Source: Chitinophagaceae bacterium UBA4411
GTDB taxonomy: Bacteria; Bacteroidota; Bacteroidia; Chitinophagales; Chitinophagaceae
Length of the DNA stretch: 64,000 nucleotides
Direction of reading: 5' to 3'
NCBI GenBank assembly: GCA_002400415.1
Contig: DGQP01000008.1
Span: 62,001 to 126,000, forward strand
Part shown: positions 1 through 9,252 of the stretch, in pieces
Numbering within the stretch: the first letter of the stretch is position 1
Layout of the letters: each line of letters opens with the position of its first letter
The notes under the pieces: generated by a model
The model's input: the letters and a program-made list of their open reading frames with translations, nothing else
The model's database searches: none
Told to the model about the DNA's origin: nothing
Translations under genes and position numbers: made by a program

Positions 1-44
1 TACGACTATAGTCCCGCTTTTGTTTTATCACCAACCAACGACAT

Positions 45-62
45 CTGCCATAGAGATGGCAG
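45..62. other. Short perfect hairpin
   Basis: A 7-bp perfect stem (CTGCCAT / ATGGCAG) with a 4-base loop lies just past the 3' end of the leftward DUF2892 gene. Neither strand has a T-run after it, so it is not a clear intrinsic terminator. It may only protect the transcript end. Confidence 0.3.
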
Positions 63-74
63 AATAAGTCTTTA

Positions 75-287
75 TTATGACCCCTTTTTCCGGGGACAGG
101 TATTCAGTCCAACTAAAGTATACAGGGGGCAGAAACCCACCAGGCTGGTTAGCAGGAACACCCCGCCCAGCACGACTAACACTAATCCCAGTGTACCAGT
201 CACAGTTCCGCTGAAATAGAGATATGCTAATACAGCAGCCAGTGCAATGCGGATGATGCGGTCCGCCCCGCCCATGTTTTGTTTCAT
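75..287 (-). CDS. DUF2892 (YgaP-like) small membrane protein
   Basis: This 70-residue protein has the layout of the DUF2892 / YgaP transmembrane-domain family: an N-terminal NMGGADRIIRI motif, then two hydrophobic helices (about residues 14-30 and 33-50), then a conserved CPLYTLVGLNTCP tail with two cysteines. In YgaP this domain anchors a rhodanese; here it stands alone, as is common in Bacteroidota. The biochemical role of the stand-alone form is not established. The gene follows a 39-residue membrane ORF on the same strand with only a few bases between them, so they are probably co-transcribed. Confidence 0.85.
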   Translation of the reverse strand: MKQNMGGADRIIRIALAAVLAYLYFSGTVTGTLGLVLVVLGGVFLLTSLVGFCPLYTLVGLNTCPRKKGS

Positions 288-296
288 ATGTTTGGT

Positions 297-416
297 TTAT
301 CGTTTATCCAACCATTTCACCAGCCACACAATCCCTGCCACCATCGCTATACAGGTCACAGCAACCACTACCGTTCTTTTCCACCTGCTCATCATGGTTG
401 TAAAACTAACCTTCAT
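297..416 (-). CDS. 39-residue single-pass membrane protein
   Basis: A short leftward ORF starts at an ATG (complement of 414-416) and stops at 297-299, nine bases before the DUF2892 start. It has a basic N-terminus (MMSRWKRT), one hydrophobic helix (about residues 14-33) and a KWLDKR tail, which fits a small inner-membrane protein with positively charged ends. No family is recognised. Support comes from the tight spacing to the next gene and from the charge and hydrophobicity pattern only. Confidence 0.4.
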   Translation of the reverse strand: MKVSFTTMMSRWKRTVVVAVTCIAMVAGIVWLVKWLDKR

Positions 417-556
417 AAATCCCGCCAGCTGTGACTTTACTCACCAATCTTTATGATTTTTTGCCGGGTTTTTTGCTCCGCAACCCCAGTATCACTATAT
501 TTAGAAACCTTCCGTTCCTGTTCCAACCACCTCTTGTTACCACCAAAACCAACGAC

Positions 557-1822
557 ATGCAATCTTTAGCCCCCGTACAGGCAGCTGAACGGATTAACCT
601 GATGGATGCCCTGCGGGGAATTGCCATCCTCGGTATTTTTATCGCCAACCTGAACGGATTCAGCTGGTACAATGAAGCAGCACATGCCACCGGCCCTTAC
701 CTGCTCCCCGGGCTCGATCATAAAATGGGCTTCCTGCACCACCTGTTCATCGAAGGGAAATTCTATTCCATTTTCAGCCTGTTGTTTGGCTGGGGCATTG
801 CACTCCAATTTAAAAGGGCCGGAGAAAAAGGCGTTAATGCTGCACCAACCATCAAAAGACGGTTGGCCTTTATGTTATTACTGGGCGCCGTTCATTTACT
901 GATATGGCCGGGTGATATTGTTTTTTTCTATGCCCTGCTTGGCTTTATCCTGCTGCCTTTAAGGAGGTTCTCCAACAAAACGCTGCTGATAACAGGAGCA
1001 GTACTGATACTCTCTCCCATTCTTTTGTACGCGGCTAAATCACATTGGCAATGGCTGAATGCCCCTGCAGGCTTTCTGTATGAAACGGGGGGTAAGCTCG
1101 ATGCAAAATTGTTAAACGCAAATCTTACTACCGACCAGGAGATTGCAGCATATCTCAAAAACGCCAGTTGGTGGGAGGTTTTAAAAGCAGATATATCCGG
1201 CTTTTTTTACCGGTATGGGTATTTATTTTTTGTGAGCAGGGTGCCTAAAGTACTGGGCATGTTCCTGATTGGTTACGTGCTGGGGCGGTCCGGTTTTTAT
1301 ACAAATACAGAGCAGCATAAAAAAACAATATGGATAATCATTGCCGCCGGCCTGCTGGTTGGCTTACCGGCCAATTTTTACCTGGCCCGTTACATGACCT
1401 ATTATATGGGCGATTACTGGAACCTGGGGATAAAAGGTCTTTACCAAACCATATTTTATGCACTGGGTGTGGCGCCGCTGGCTCTCGCTTATGTGGGTTT
1501 GTTTATGGTAAGCTTCCAGACCCATGCCGGGAAAAAATTTTTAATGCTGCTGGCCCCTGTGGGCAGGATGGCGTTTAGTAATTATATCATGCAGTCATTG
1601 ATCGGCAATTTTGTTTTTCTCGGCGCCGGGCTGGGTTATATAGGACAGGTGGGGCCGGTTTATTACACGCTGTTTGGGATCATCATCTTCATCATCCAGA
1701 TCATCCTGAGCACTATCTGGCTGAAATATTTTAATTATGGTCCCATAGAATGGTTATGGCGGAGCGCTACGTATAAAAATTGGCAGCCCATGAAAAAAAG
1801 ACAACAGGTACAGGAAGGATAA
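557..1822 (+). CDS. DUF418 family membrane protein
   Basis: A polytopic inner-membrane protein of 421 residues. The N-terminus carries the family signature, RINLMDALRGIAILGIF, and the C-terminal DUF418 domain ends in the typical YGPIEWLWRSATY motif after a helix containing GRMAFSNYIMQS. I chose the ATG at 557 because the open frame upstream encodes a non-homologous leader and the family begins a few residues before the ALRGIAILGI segment. The family is related to acyltransferase-3/YeiB proteins, but no reaction is proven. Two further DUF418 genes lie at 12182-14881; this one is more divergent and lacks their extra soluble loop. Confidence 0.85.
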   Translation: MQSLAPVQAAERINLMDALRGIAILGIFIANLNGFSWYNEAAHATGPYLLPGLDHKMGFLHHLFIEGKFYSIFSLLFGWGIALQFKRAGEKGVNAAPTIKRRLAFMLLLGAVHLLIWPGDIVFFYALLGFILLPLRRFSNKTLLITGAVLILSPILLYAAKSHWQWLNAPAGFLYETGGKLDAKLLNANLTTDQEIAAYLKNASWWEVLKADISGFFYRYGYLFFVSRVPKVLGMFLIGYVLGRSGFYTNTEQHKKTIWIIIAAGLLVGLPANFYLARYMTYYMGDYWNLGIKGLYQTIFYALGVAPLALAYVGLFMVSFQTHAGKKFLMLLAPVGRMAFSNYIMQSLIGNFVFLGAGLGYIGQVGPVYYTLFGIIIFIIQIILSTIWLKYFNYGPIEWLWRSATYKNWQPMKKRQQVQEG

Positions 1823-1919
1823 AAGAAGGGAAACGGGCAGTCTGAAAAACAGGCCCATTATTCCGGTTGCGGACTGCACAACTATTCAATCACCAGCTAA
1901 TACATTTTAAAACGGTTTT

Positions 1920-2969
1920 ATGAAAAGCAAAATCATCATCCTGCTCCTGTTTATCGGAGTGTTTGCTTACGGACAGGCAGACAGTACAGATATAATCGTA
2001 CAGAAAATGATGAAAGAGCAAAAGATTGTTGGCCTTTCCCTTGCGGTTATTAAAAATGGTAAACCTGTGGTAAATAAGGGCTATGGTTTAGCCAACGCAG
2101 AACACAATGTACCTGTAACAGCAGAAACCGTCATCCGGCTTGGCTCTGTCAGCAAACAGTTTTTTACCACCGCCATCCTGAAATTAAAAGAAGAAGGGAA
2201 GCTTAGTATTGATGATTCGGTACATAAGTTTTTCCGGGATGCCCCTGAAACATGGAGGCCGATACAGGTCAAACACCTGATGTCGCATAGCTCAGGATTA
2301 AAAAGAGAAGGCCCCGCTTATAATAATTCCATTATTCAGCCAGACCTTGTTATTATTAAATCTGCTTATACCCTGCCGCTCGATTTCAGGACCGGCGAAA
2401 AATACCAGTACTGCAACCTTGCCTATTTTATGCTTGCGGAGATCATTACACAGGTCAGCGGCATGCCCTGGCAGGATTATATCCGGGAGAAACTTTTTAT
2501 TCCTGCCGGCATGAAGAACAGCAGCATGACTGATTTTTATCCCATCATTCCTAATCGTGCCAGTGGTTATATGCACAAGAACGGGGTGCTTGTCAATGCA
2601 GATGCCATGTACGCCGTGCGGCCCAGTGGTGGTTTTCTTTCCACCAGCACGGATATGATACTTTGGGACAAAGTGCTGAGCGAAAAAAAAATCATACTGC
2701 AAAAAGAAGACTGGGAGCTGTTATGGCAGCCATTTATAAGAACATCAGATAAACCTGAGTCTAAGGCATACTATGGCTTTGGATGGATAATTGATGAATT
2801 CAACGGTCGTAAAATGGTTATGCACGGCGGTGCCAATACCGGTTTCCGTTCTTATTATACCCGTTTTGTAAATGATGGTTTATCCATCATCATAATGACG
2901 AATACAGATGAGGCCAATCCGGCAGCCATTGTCAGGGCTTTATCAGATCATTATTTCAGAAACAAATAA
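1920..2969 (+). CDS. Beta-lactamase-fold serine hydrolase, secreted
   Basis: A 349-residue serine hydrolase of the class C beta-lactamase / D-Ala-D-Ala peptidase superfamily (PF00144). A signal peptide (MKSKIIILLLFIGVFAYGQA) directs export. The nucleophile motif SxxK is SVSK in LGSVSKQFFTT, the second motif YxN is YCN in YQYCNLAYFM, and the third is HGG in VMHGGANTGF. The length is normal for a single-domain member. The substrate cannot be read from sequence; esterases, D-aminopeptidases and penicillin-binding-like peptidases share this fold. It is the first of four such enzymes in the window. Confidence 0.9.
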   Translation: MKSKIIILLLFIGVFAYGQADSTDIIVQKMMKEQKIVGLSLAVIKNGKPVVNKGYGLANAEHNVPVTAETVIRLGSVSKQFFTTAILKLKEEGKLSIDDSVHKFFRDAPETWRPIQVKHLMSHSSGLKREGPAYNNSIIQPDLVIIKSAYTLPLDFRTGEKYQYCNLAYFMLAEIITQVSGMPWQDYIREKLFIPAGMKNSSMTDFYPIIPNRASGYMHKNGVLVNADAMYAVRPSGGFLSTSTDMILWDKVLSEKKIILQKEDWELLWQPFIRTSDKPESKAYYGFGWIIDEFNGRKMVMHGGANTGFRSYYTRFVNDGLSIIIMTNTDEANPAAIVRALSDHYFRNK

Positions 2970-2999
2970 ATTTTCTAAGCACCCTTTAAATACACTACG

Positions 3000-3122
3000 A
3001 TGGAAGTACAGCACCATGCACATACCGCCCGGAAAAAATGGACCCGTTATTTCCGGGCGTTTTTAATGCTGTTCCTCGCTGTGTTCTGCGGCTTCCAGGC
3101 AGAGGAATATCATTTTAAATAA
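3000..3122 (+). pseudogene. N-terminal remnant of a Bacteroidota membrane protein
   Basis: A 40-codon ORF starts with a His-rich leader and continues with KKWTRYFRAFLMLFLAVFCG, then stops shortly after GFQAEEYHFK. From memory, that segment resembles the N-terminus of a common uncharacterised Bacteroidota membrane protein (roughly 200-280 residues) in which a KKWxxYFxEFLMLFLAVxxGF helix is followed by a long soluble domain. Here everything after the first helix is missing. I read it as a truncated copy, although a genuine micropeptide cannot be excluded. It lies 30 bp after the serine hydrolase and 7 bp before the next gene. Confidence 0.45.
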
Positions 3123-3129
3123 ATAATTC

Positions 3130-3579
3130 ATGAAAAAAACTGTTCTTTTTTTTCCTGCTGTTTTCTGTATCACTTTTCTGCTGGCGCAGCGACCCGGAAC
3201 AAGTAAGGAACAAATAGTACAGCAAACCATTGTAAAACTGTTTGATGCACTATCCAACCGGGATTCAGCCGGCCTGAGTGCATATAGTACAGCCGACGTT
3301 ACATTTTATGAATATGGCCGGGTATGGACAAGAGATACGCTTATCCTGAAAGCAATTACATTGAATCAATCGGCGGATTTTAAACGCACCAACAGTTTTG
3401 AATTTATCCATACCACTGTTGATAAAACAATGGCCTGGGTAACGTACCGGCTTCAGTCAGTAATATTCAAAGATGGCAAACAGGCAACAGCGCAGTGGCT
3501 GGAAACGGTGGTTGTAGTAAAAGAAAGAAAACGGTGGAAAGTAAAACACCTGCATTCAACGCTTATTCAGCGGAGTTAA
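3130..3579 (+). CDS. Exported SnoaL/NTF2-like (DUF4440-type) protein
   Basis: 149 residues with a signal peptide ending near LLAQ and then a single cone-shaped NTF2-like domain. The pattern is an N-terminal helix (EQIVQQTIVKLFDALSNRDS), a strand with TFYEYGRVWTRD, and a C-terminal sheet with AQWLETVVVVKERKRWKVKH, which is the usual ending of DUF4440/SnoaL-like proteins. Members bind small hydrophobic ligands or have isomerase-like activity; nothing here identifies a ligand. Neighbours are a serine hydrolase and a TPR protein on the same strand. Confidence 0.7.
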   Translation: MKKTVLFFPAVFCITFLLAQRPGTSKEQIVQQTIVKLFDALSNRDSAGLSAYSTADVTFYEYGRVWTRDTLILKAITLNQSADFKRTNSFEFIHTTVDKTMAWVTYRLQSVIFKDGKQATAQWLETVVVVKERKRWKVKHLHSTLIQRS

Positions 3580-3630
3580 AAGAAATATATAAAGCTCCAA
3601 AACAGACCCGGACAAAACAATAACAGTTCA

Positions 3631-5022
3631 ATGAAAAAAATAATAATCCTTTTTTGTTTTGCTGCAAGTGTGCAATTAGTTTTTGCGCAAAAAGCAAATG
3701 TAGATTCCATACTTCAAAAAGTGGCTGTGGAAAAAGACGAAAACAAAAGATTTGACTTATTCATAAGCATGGTGGGTACAGAAATTAACAATGACCCGAA
3801 ATGGTGCATTGAGACCGGGTTAAAAATATTAAACCAGGCACAAAGAGAAAATGATAACATTGGACAGGCAATGGCCTATTCATTTTTGGGGCAGGGTTAC
3901 CGGCTGCTGGGCAACCCTATTAAAGCCCTCGATTATCACCATAAAGCCATTGCTATCGCAGAAAAAACCAATAATCTGTCTTTATTGGCTTCCGCAGAAA
4001 ATCAAACAGCACATATTTACAGGGACAGGGAGGAATACGATAAGGCTGCCAGCATTTACCTGTCATCCACAGCACATGCTGATAAAGGACACAATGAAAA
4101 AATGAAAGCCTGGGCTCCTTCAAACCTGGGGGCTGTATATCTTGCTACCAACAACCTGGATTCCTCGCTGATGTATTCACAAAGGGCTTATGAAATTTTT
4201 ACCCGGCTAAAAATAGTTTCTAATAATCCTTATGTATTTATAAACCTCGGTGGCGTACATAGTAAATTGGGTAATACCCCGCTTGCTATGGGCTATTTTA
4301 ATATGGCTCTCAACCGAAGTGAAGGTGCCAATAATATAAGGTACCGCAATCTGACATGCACAGCCCTGGCAGAGCATTTTCAACGGAATAATCAAACAGA
4401 TTCCTGTGCATTTTATGCAAGAAAAGCGATCGAAACGGTAAACAATACACCCTTCTTTTACCTGAGCAGTAAACCAGCAAAACTGCTTTCTGATATGTAT
4501 GAAAAAACAAATTGCGACAGCACATTAAAATATGCAAAGCTTATAAAAACAGCCAGCGATTCGTTAACCAGCAACAAAACCAACCAGCAAATATTGTTAA
4601 TGACCTTTGAAGAAGATTTACGGCAGCAGGAAGCAGCGGCGGAAAAAATAAAAGAAGAACAGCAACGAAAACAAAACATTCAATATGCTTTATTAGCCCT
4701 CGGTATCATCACCTTCATCATTTCTTTTTTGCTGCTCAGCAGAAAACACATCACCAATACAAAACTCATTCAGTTTCTCGGTGTGGTAGCCCTTTTGCTT
4801 GTCTTTGAGTTTTTAAATTTATTACTGCATCCTTTTTTAGAACACATCACTCATCATTCACCAGTACTGATGTTACTGGCTTTGGTTTGTATTGCTGCAT
4901 TGCTGGTACCACTGCATCATAAGTTAGAAAAATGGGCTACGCATAAATTAGTGGAGAAGAATAAGCAGATACGGCTGGCAGCTGCAAAGAAAACAATTGA
5001 GGAGCTGGAAAGAAACAAATAG
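3631..5022 (+). CDS. TPR protein with C-terminal membrane helices
   Basis: 463 residues. After a signal peptide (cleavage near VFAQ), residues about 30-330 form tetratricopeptide repeats; clear examples are QAMAYSFLGQGYRLLGNPIK and APSNLGAVYLATNNLDSSLM. A short charged helix (QQEAAAEKIKEEQQRKQ) leads into three hydrophobic segments (about 350-370, 380-400 and 408-428) and a basic coiled tail. The plan matches Bacteroidota TPR sensor histidine kinases, but no HisKA or HATPase domain follows the membrane part, so this looks like a kinase-less scaffold. Its partner is unknown. Confidence 0.75.
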   Translation: MKKIIILFCFAASVQLVFAQKANVDSILQKVAVEKDENKRFDLFISMVGTEINNDPKWCIETGLKILNQAQRENDNIGQAMAYSFLGQGYRLLGNPIKALDYHHKAIAIAEKTNNLSLLASAENQTAHIYRDREEYDKAASIYLSSTAHADKGHNEKMKAWAPSNLGAVYLATNNLDSSLMYSQRAYEIFTRLKIVSNNPYVFINLGGVHSKLGNTPLAMGYFNMALNRSEGANNIRYRNLTCTALAEHFQRNNQTDSCAFYARKAIETVNNTPFFYLSSKPAKLLSDMYEKTNCDSTLKYAKLIKTASDSLTSNKTNQQILLMTFEEDLRQQEAAAEKIKEEQQRKQNIQYALLALGIITFIISFLLLSRKHITNTKLIQFLGVVALLLVFEFLNLLLHPFLEHITHHSPVLMLLALVCIAALLVPLHHKLEKWATHKLVEKNKQIRLAAAKKTIEELERNK

Positions 5023-5048
5023 AAAACCAACCAACAAGTTATTATTCT

Positions 5049-6242
5049 ATGCAATCAACTGCAACACTCACCTCAAAACGAATTACATCTATTGACCTGC
5101 TTCGCGGAATCGTGATGATCATCATGGCGCTGGATCATGTCAGGGACTATTTTCATACAGGCGCCTTTATATTCAACCCGCTTGACCTGGAAAAAACAAA
5201 CACTGCTTTATTTTTTACAAGATGGATAACACATTTCTGTGCCCCTGTATTTATGTTCCTTGCCGGCACCTCCGCATTTCTAGTGGGGCAAAAAAAATCA
5301 AAGAAAGAGTTGTCATTTTTCCTTTTAAAACGTGGTATCTGGCTGCTGTTACTGGAGCTGACACTCATAAATTTCGGGTGGAATTTTGACATAACGTTTA
5401 CCAATATTTATTTTATTGTTATCTGGGCTTTAGGGTTAAGTATGATACTGCTGGCCGGGTTAATTCACTTGCCTGTTAAATTAATTCTGCTGATTGCTGT
5501 TTTGCTGGTTGCTGGGCATAACCTGCTTGATAATATTCATGTGACCGGAAACAGTTTACAGGCCTTTGGCTGGGCATTGCTGCATGATCAGAATTTTTTC
5601 AGCTGGCAGGGTAAAAATTTCCTGGTAGGCTATCCCATTCTTCCCTGGATTGGTGTGATGGCTTTTGGTTATTGCTTCGGCACATTATATACTTCTGCTT
5701 ACAGCAGTGAAAGAAGAAAAAAGATACTGTTACTCATCGGGGGATCGGCTGTTCTTTTATTCATTTTACTCCGGTTCATTAACCTGTATGGAGACCCTTT
5801 CCCATGGAGCCGGCAATCATCTGCTTTTTATTCTTTCCTTTCTTTCATCAAAGTCCAGAAATACCCGCCATCCTTGCTATACATTTTAGTGACACTGGGG
5901 CCGGCTATTCTCTTTTTGGCTTTTGCAGAAAAAATTAATACCACGGCATCGAAAGCTATTTCTGTTTATGGCCGGGTGCCCATGTTCTATTATGTGCTGC
6001 ATATTTTCCTGATTCATTTATTAGCGATGGCCTCAGCGGGATTGTTTACAGATTATGGCTGGGGTGTATGGATATTAAAACAACCACTCTGGTTTGCAGA
6101 GGGTCTGAAAGGATATGGCTTTTCATTGGGCGTCGTTTACCTTGTGTGGTTAGTAATTATTATCGGATTATATCCATTATGTAAAAAGTATGACAGGTAC
6201 AAATCAGCTCATAAAGAAAAATGGTGGCTCAGTTATTTGTAA
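5049..6242 (+). CDS. DUF1624 / HGSNAT-like membrane acyltransferase
   Basis: A polytopic membrane protein of 397 residues. It starts with RITSIDLLRGIVMIIMALDH and VRDYFHTG, the signature of the heparan-alpha-glucosaminide N-acetyltransferase catalytic domain (DUF1624), where the His in the first membrane helix is thought to carry the acyl group. About ten hydrophobic segments follow, with GYPILPWIGVMAFGYCFG matching the conserved central region. The natural acceptor in bacteria is unknown; transfer of acetyl groups from cytoplasmic acetyl-CoA to an extracytoplasmic sugar is the inferred role. The gene starts 26 bp after the TPR gene, so it is probably in the same transcript. Confidence 0.8.
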   Translation: MQSTATLTSKRITSIDLLRGIVMIIMALDHVRDYFHTGAFIFNPLDLEKTNTALFFTRWITHFCAPVFMFLAGTSAFLVGQKKSKKELSFFLLKRGIWLLLLELTLINFGWNFDITFTNIYFIVIWALGLSMILLAGLIHLPVKLILLIAVLLVAGHNLLDNIHVTGNSLQAFGWALLHDQNFFSWQGKNFLVGYPILPWIGVMAFGYCFGTLYTSAYSSERRKKILLLIGGSAVLLFILLRFINLYGDPFPWSRQSSAFYSFLSFIKVQKYPPSLLYILVTLGPAILFLAFAEKINTTASKAISVYGRVPMFYYVLHIFLIHLLAMASAGLFTDYGWGVWILKQPLWFAEGLKGYGFSLGVVYLVWLVIIIGLYPLCKKYDRYKSAHKEKWWLSYL

Positions 6243-6299
6243 ATTTTGTCTTTCGGTAAAGCCTGCCATAACTTCCTGTAGTTTCTGTAACTTGTATCC

Positions 6300-7862
6300 A
6301 TGAAATGGTTATTTATTCTTTTATTTATACCTGCAGCCTCCCTGGCACAGGAATGCGATATACTGATCAAAAATGGTAAGATCATTGATGGTACCGGCAA
6401 TAACTGGTATTACGGAAATATTGCAGTGAAAGACGGGAAGATCCTGAAGATCGGAAGAGATGTTAATCCTCCCGCTAAAAAAGTCATTGATGCCAAAGGC
6501 CTGATCGTGGCCCCCGGTTTTATTGATGTACATACCCACCTGGAAGGAGATGAGGTAAGAGAACCGAATGCCACCAATTTTATCTTAGATGGTGTGACCA
6601 CCTGCGTTACCGGCAACTGCGGTTCTTCCAATGTTGATATTGGCAAGTACCTGCGCTGGATTGACTCACTCAAATTATCCATCAATGTGGCCTCACTGGT
6701 CGGGCATAATGATATAAGAAAAGCTGTAATGGGGCGTGCCAACCGCGATGCCAGTCCTGGTGAATTACAGCAAATGGAAACACTGGTGGATAAAGCGATG
6801 AAAGACGGGGCCGTTGGTTTATCAACGGGATTAATCTATATACCCGGAACCTATAGCAAAACAGAAGAGGTTGTAGCTCTCGCAAAAATTGCAGCCAAAT
6901 ATAATGGCGTTTACGCCACGCATATGCGGGATGAAGGCGACAGTGTGACCTATGCCATTGAAGAAGCACTCACCATCGGAAGAGAAGCCGGCATACCGGT
7001 GGAGATTTCTCATTTTAAATTAAGCGGGCAGCATAACTGGGGCAGAAGTAAAGAAACCGTAGCCATGATCAAAAAGGCCAGGGAAGAAGGGCTGGAAGTT
7101 ACCATTGATCAGTATCCTTATACAGCCAGCAGTACTTCAATCAGTACATTGCTGCCGGATGAAGTGCTGGCCGACGGACAGGATTCCATCAAAGCAAGAT
7201 TACAACGGCCCGAAATAAGGAAACAGGTTACCACTCATATTTTGGCAAGGCTGAAAAAAAGAAAACTAAAGCATCTCAGTTATGCCGTAGTTGCTTTCTA
7301 CGGACCGGACACAACCTATAACGGCAAAAGCATTGAACAAATTAACCTGCTGAAAGGCAGGAAACACAAAGCCAAATCAGAAGCGGAGACCGTTATGGAC
7401 ATTATGATGAATGGCGGCGCCAGTGCCGTCTTTCATGGCATGGGGGAAGAAGATGTAAAGCGTATTATGCAATACCCCTTCAACATGTTTGCCAGTGATG
7501 CCACCATCAGGGTATTGAACGCCGGTATGCCCCACCCCAGGGGATATGGTACCAATGCAAGGGTATTGGCAAAGTATGTACGGGAAGAAAAAGTGATCTC
7601 CTTAGAAGAAGCCATCCGCAGGATGACCTCTTTACCGGCACAAAAATTCCAGCTGAGAGACCGTGGCCTGTTAAAGGAAGGCATGGCAGCAGATATTGTT
7701 ATTTTCAGTGAAAAAGAAGTAAGGGATGTTTCCACGTTTGAAAAGCCGCATGCCTATTCCGCAGGCTTCCACTTTGTTATCGTAAACGGGGTTCTTACTG
7801 TTGAAAATGAAAAACACCTGGGTATACGGGCAGGCAGGGCATTGCTGCATAAAGAATTATAA
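6300..7862 (+). CDS. N-acyl-D-amino-acid deacylase (D-aminoacylase) family, exported
   Basis: An amidohydrolase-superfamily enzyme of 520 residues with a signal peptide ending near SLAQ. The N-terminal beta-sandwich contains ILIKNGKIIDGTG and ends in the metal motif PGFIDVHTHLEG. Further ligands are in TGNCGSS, YATHMRDEGD and PVEISHFKLSG, and the late Asp is in FASDATIRV. The order and spacing match D-aminoacylases, which release D-amino acids from N-acyl derivatives, usually with zinc. An alternative is a D-glutamate- or dipeptide-specific relative. Clustering with D-peptidase-like serine hydrolases makes D-amino-acid peptide scavenging a reasonable inference. Confidence 0.85.
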   Translation: MKWLFILLFIPAASLAQECDILIKNGKIIDGTGNNWYYGNIAVKDGKILKIGRDVNPPAKKVIDAKGLIVAPGFIDVHTHLEGDEVREPNATNFILDGVTTCVTGNCGSSNVDIGKYLRWIDSLKLSINVASLVGHNDIRKAVMGRANRDASPGELQQMETLVDKAMKDGAVGLSTGLIYIPGTYSKTEEVVALAKIAAKYNGVYATHMRDEGDSVTYAIEEALTIGREAGIPVEISHFKLSGQHNWGRSKETVAMIKKAREEGLEVTIDQYPYTASSTSISTLLPDEVLADGQDSIKARLQRPEIRKQVTTHILARLKKRKLKHLSYAVVAFYGPDTTYNGKSIEQINLLKGRKHKAKSEAETVMDIMMNGGASAVFHGMGEEDVKRIMQYPFNMFASDATIRVLNAGMPHPRGYGTNARVLAKYVREEKVISLEEAIRRMTSLPAQKFQLRDRGLLKEGMAADIVIFSEKEVRDVSTFEKPHAYSAGFHFVIVNGVLTVENEKHLGIRAGRALLHKEL

Positions 7863-7989
7863 ACTGCTTTTTACCAGCTGACCAAAACACCTTGCAGGCT
7901 GCTGGCACTTCTTTCTATTACACAAATGTGTAATTGCAGGCACTATACGTAATCTCTACTTTTATTGCTCAAATTAAAACGTGTCAGCT

Positions 7990-9153
7990 ATGAAACGAAG
8001 CAATATTTACATCAGCATTATTTTGTTGTTGTTGTTTTCGGCGGCGGATGCCCATGCCCAGCTGAAAGACGGCGAAATCATACTGATCAAAAATGTAAAA
8101 AGTGGTAAATATGCCAAGCCAACCAATGTACCCGCAGGAGGGCAAGAAGTAAATACACAAATTGTTTTATACAGCCTTGGCGAAGATGCCCGTATGAAAT
8201 GGAAAGCAATTGCAGTAGCAGGCGGCTATTTTAAGTTTCAAAACCTTGCAACGAATAAATTCCTCGGTGTGCTCAACAGGAGTAAAGAACAATACGGATT
8301 TATTTGCCAGAAAAACGAAATGGTCTCCAGGCCATTGAATGTAACGATTGTTAATAATGAAGACTTGTATTGGAAACTCGAAAAAACGGCTACCGGTTTC
8401 AAACTACGAAATAAAAACTCCGGTCTTCTCGCTGCCGTGGAAGGTGGCGGAGTCAGCAATAATTCAAAAATTATTCAATGGGCCGACCAGGGACAACCCG
8501 ATACAGAATGGCAGTTTGAAACAGTCGGATCCGGTAATTCTTCTGCAACCGGTAAAAAAGTATTGTTTGATGTAACCCTGAATTATATCGCTGTTTCTGA
8601 AGCCACCCGCAACCGGATAGACAATGGTGATTGTAAAAGGGTCTTTGGCCAGATAAGTACAGAGCTTTGGGAACTGGATGAGAATAATGAAATGAAGACA
8701 AGGCTCAGGTCTTATAATAATATGCCGGAGATGATCTATAACCAGACCAATCATGATGGCCCCCCGACTGCAGCCTTAAGTTATTACCAGGATAATATCA
8801 ATGCAGCCGCTAATAACCAGATGGGAAAAGTAACCTATAATATCCCTGAAATTCTGCTGAAAGAAAAGAAACTGATGCTGGTTGTAAAAACATACCTGGG
8901 CACACGTCATAAGGATAATGATTTTGCCAGCTACGATGCATTGAGGATGGGCGAAGTGCTCCAAAATACTTATATACTGGATTACCGCAGCAGCCGAACT
9001 GAAACCATTCAAACCATAACTGATCTTGCAGCCATGTCGAACAGATCGACAGCTGATATGATCCTGCTGGGGCATATTATCCCCTCGGCTATTTTTGCCC
9101 GTGCAGATGACACCCACAATATCTGGGTCAGATTCACTTGTAAAAAGAACTGA
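7990..9153 (+). CDS. Secreted protein with N-terminal ricin-type beta-trefoil
   Basis: 387 residues from the ATG at 7990; an in-frame GTG nine bases earlier is less likely because the signal peptide (KRSNIYISIILLLLFSAADA) follows the ATG directly. Residues about 30-170 form a ricin B-like trefoil with repeats such as ILIKNVKSGKYAKP, FQNLATNKFLGVLN and LRNKNSGLLAAVEGG, and a QW-type motif in WADQGQPDTEWQF. This lectin domain usually binds carbohydrate. The C-terminal half (about 185-387) contains FDVTLNYIAVSEAT and has no recognised family. A strong terminator follows the gene. Confidence 0.7.
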   Translation: MKRSNIYISIILLLLFSAADAHAQLKDGEIILIKNVKSGKYAKPTNVPAGGQEVNTQIVLYSLGEDARMKWKAIAVAGGYFKFQNLATNKFLGVLNRSKEQYGFICQKNEMVSRPLNVTIVNNEDLYWKLEKTATGFKLRNKNSGLLAAVEGGGVSNNSKIIQWADQGQPDTEWQFETVGSGNSSATGKKVLFDVTLNYIAVSEATRNRIDNGDCKRVFGQISTELWELDENNEMKTRLRSYNNMPEMIYNQTNHDGPPTAALSYYQDNINAAANNQMGKVTYNIPEILLKEKKLMLVVKTYLGTRHKDNDFASYDALRMGEVLQNTYILDYRSSRTETIQTITDLAAMSNRSTADMILLGHIIPSAIFARADDTHNIWVRFTCKKN

Positions 9154-9180
9154 TACCGCCCCTGGAAACAATTTTTTCCA

Positions 9181-9204
9181 AGCAACCTCCGGGTTGCTTT
9201 TTTT
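9181..9204 (+). terminator. Intrinsic terminator
   Basis: A perfect 7-bp stem (AGCAACC / GGTTGCT) with loop TCCG is followed by a run of T residues, 27 bp after the stop of the ricin-type gene. It is a textbook rho-independent terminator for that transcript. Confidence 0.85.
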
Positions 9205-9233
9205 GTGTGTATTGGTTACTACAGCTAACTTTA
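9202..9233 (+). promoter_or_regulatory. Bacteroidota-type promoter for the 9253 serine hydrolase
   Basis: TTTG at 9202-9205 and TAACTTTA at 9226-9233 are separated by 20 bases, matching the Bacteroidota primary sigma pattern TTTG-N(19-21)-TAnnTTTG apart from the last base. The site sits 19 bp before the next ATG and overlaps the T-run of the preceding terminator. Confidence 0.55.
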
Positions 9234-9252
9234 AAGTACTTAAACTGCCTGT

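Noticed and set aside
3631..5022. Sensor histidine kinase call for the TPR protein
   Set aside because: The TPR and membrane layout is similar, but there is no HisKA or HATPase motif before the stop and the next gene is an acyltransferase-like protein.
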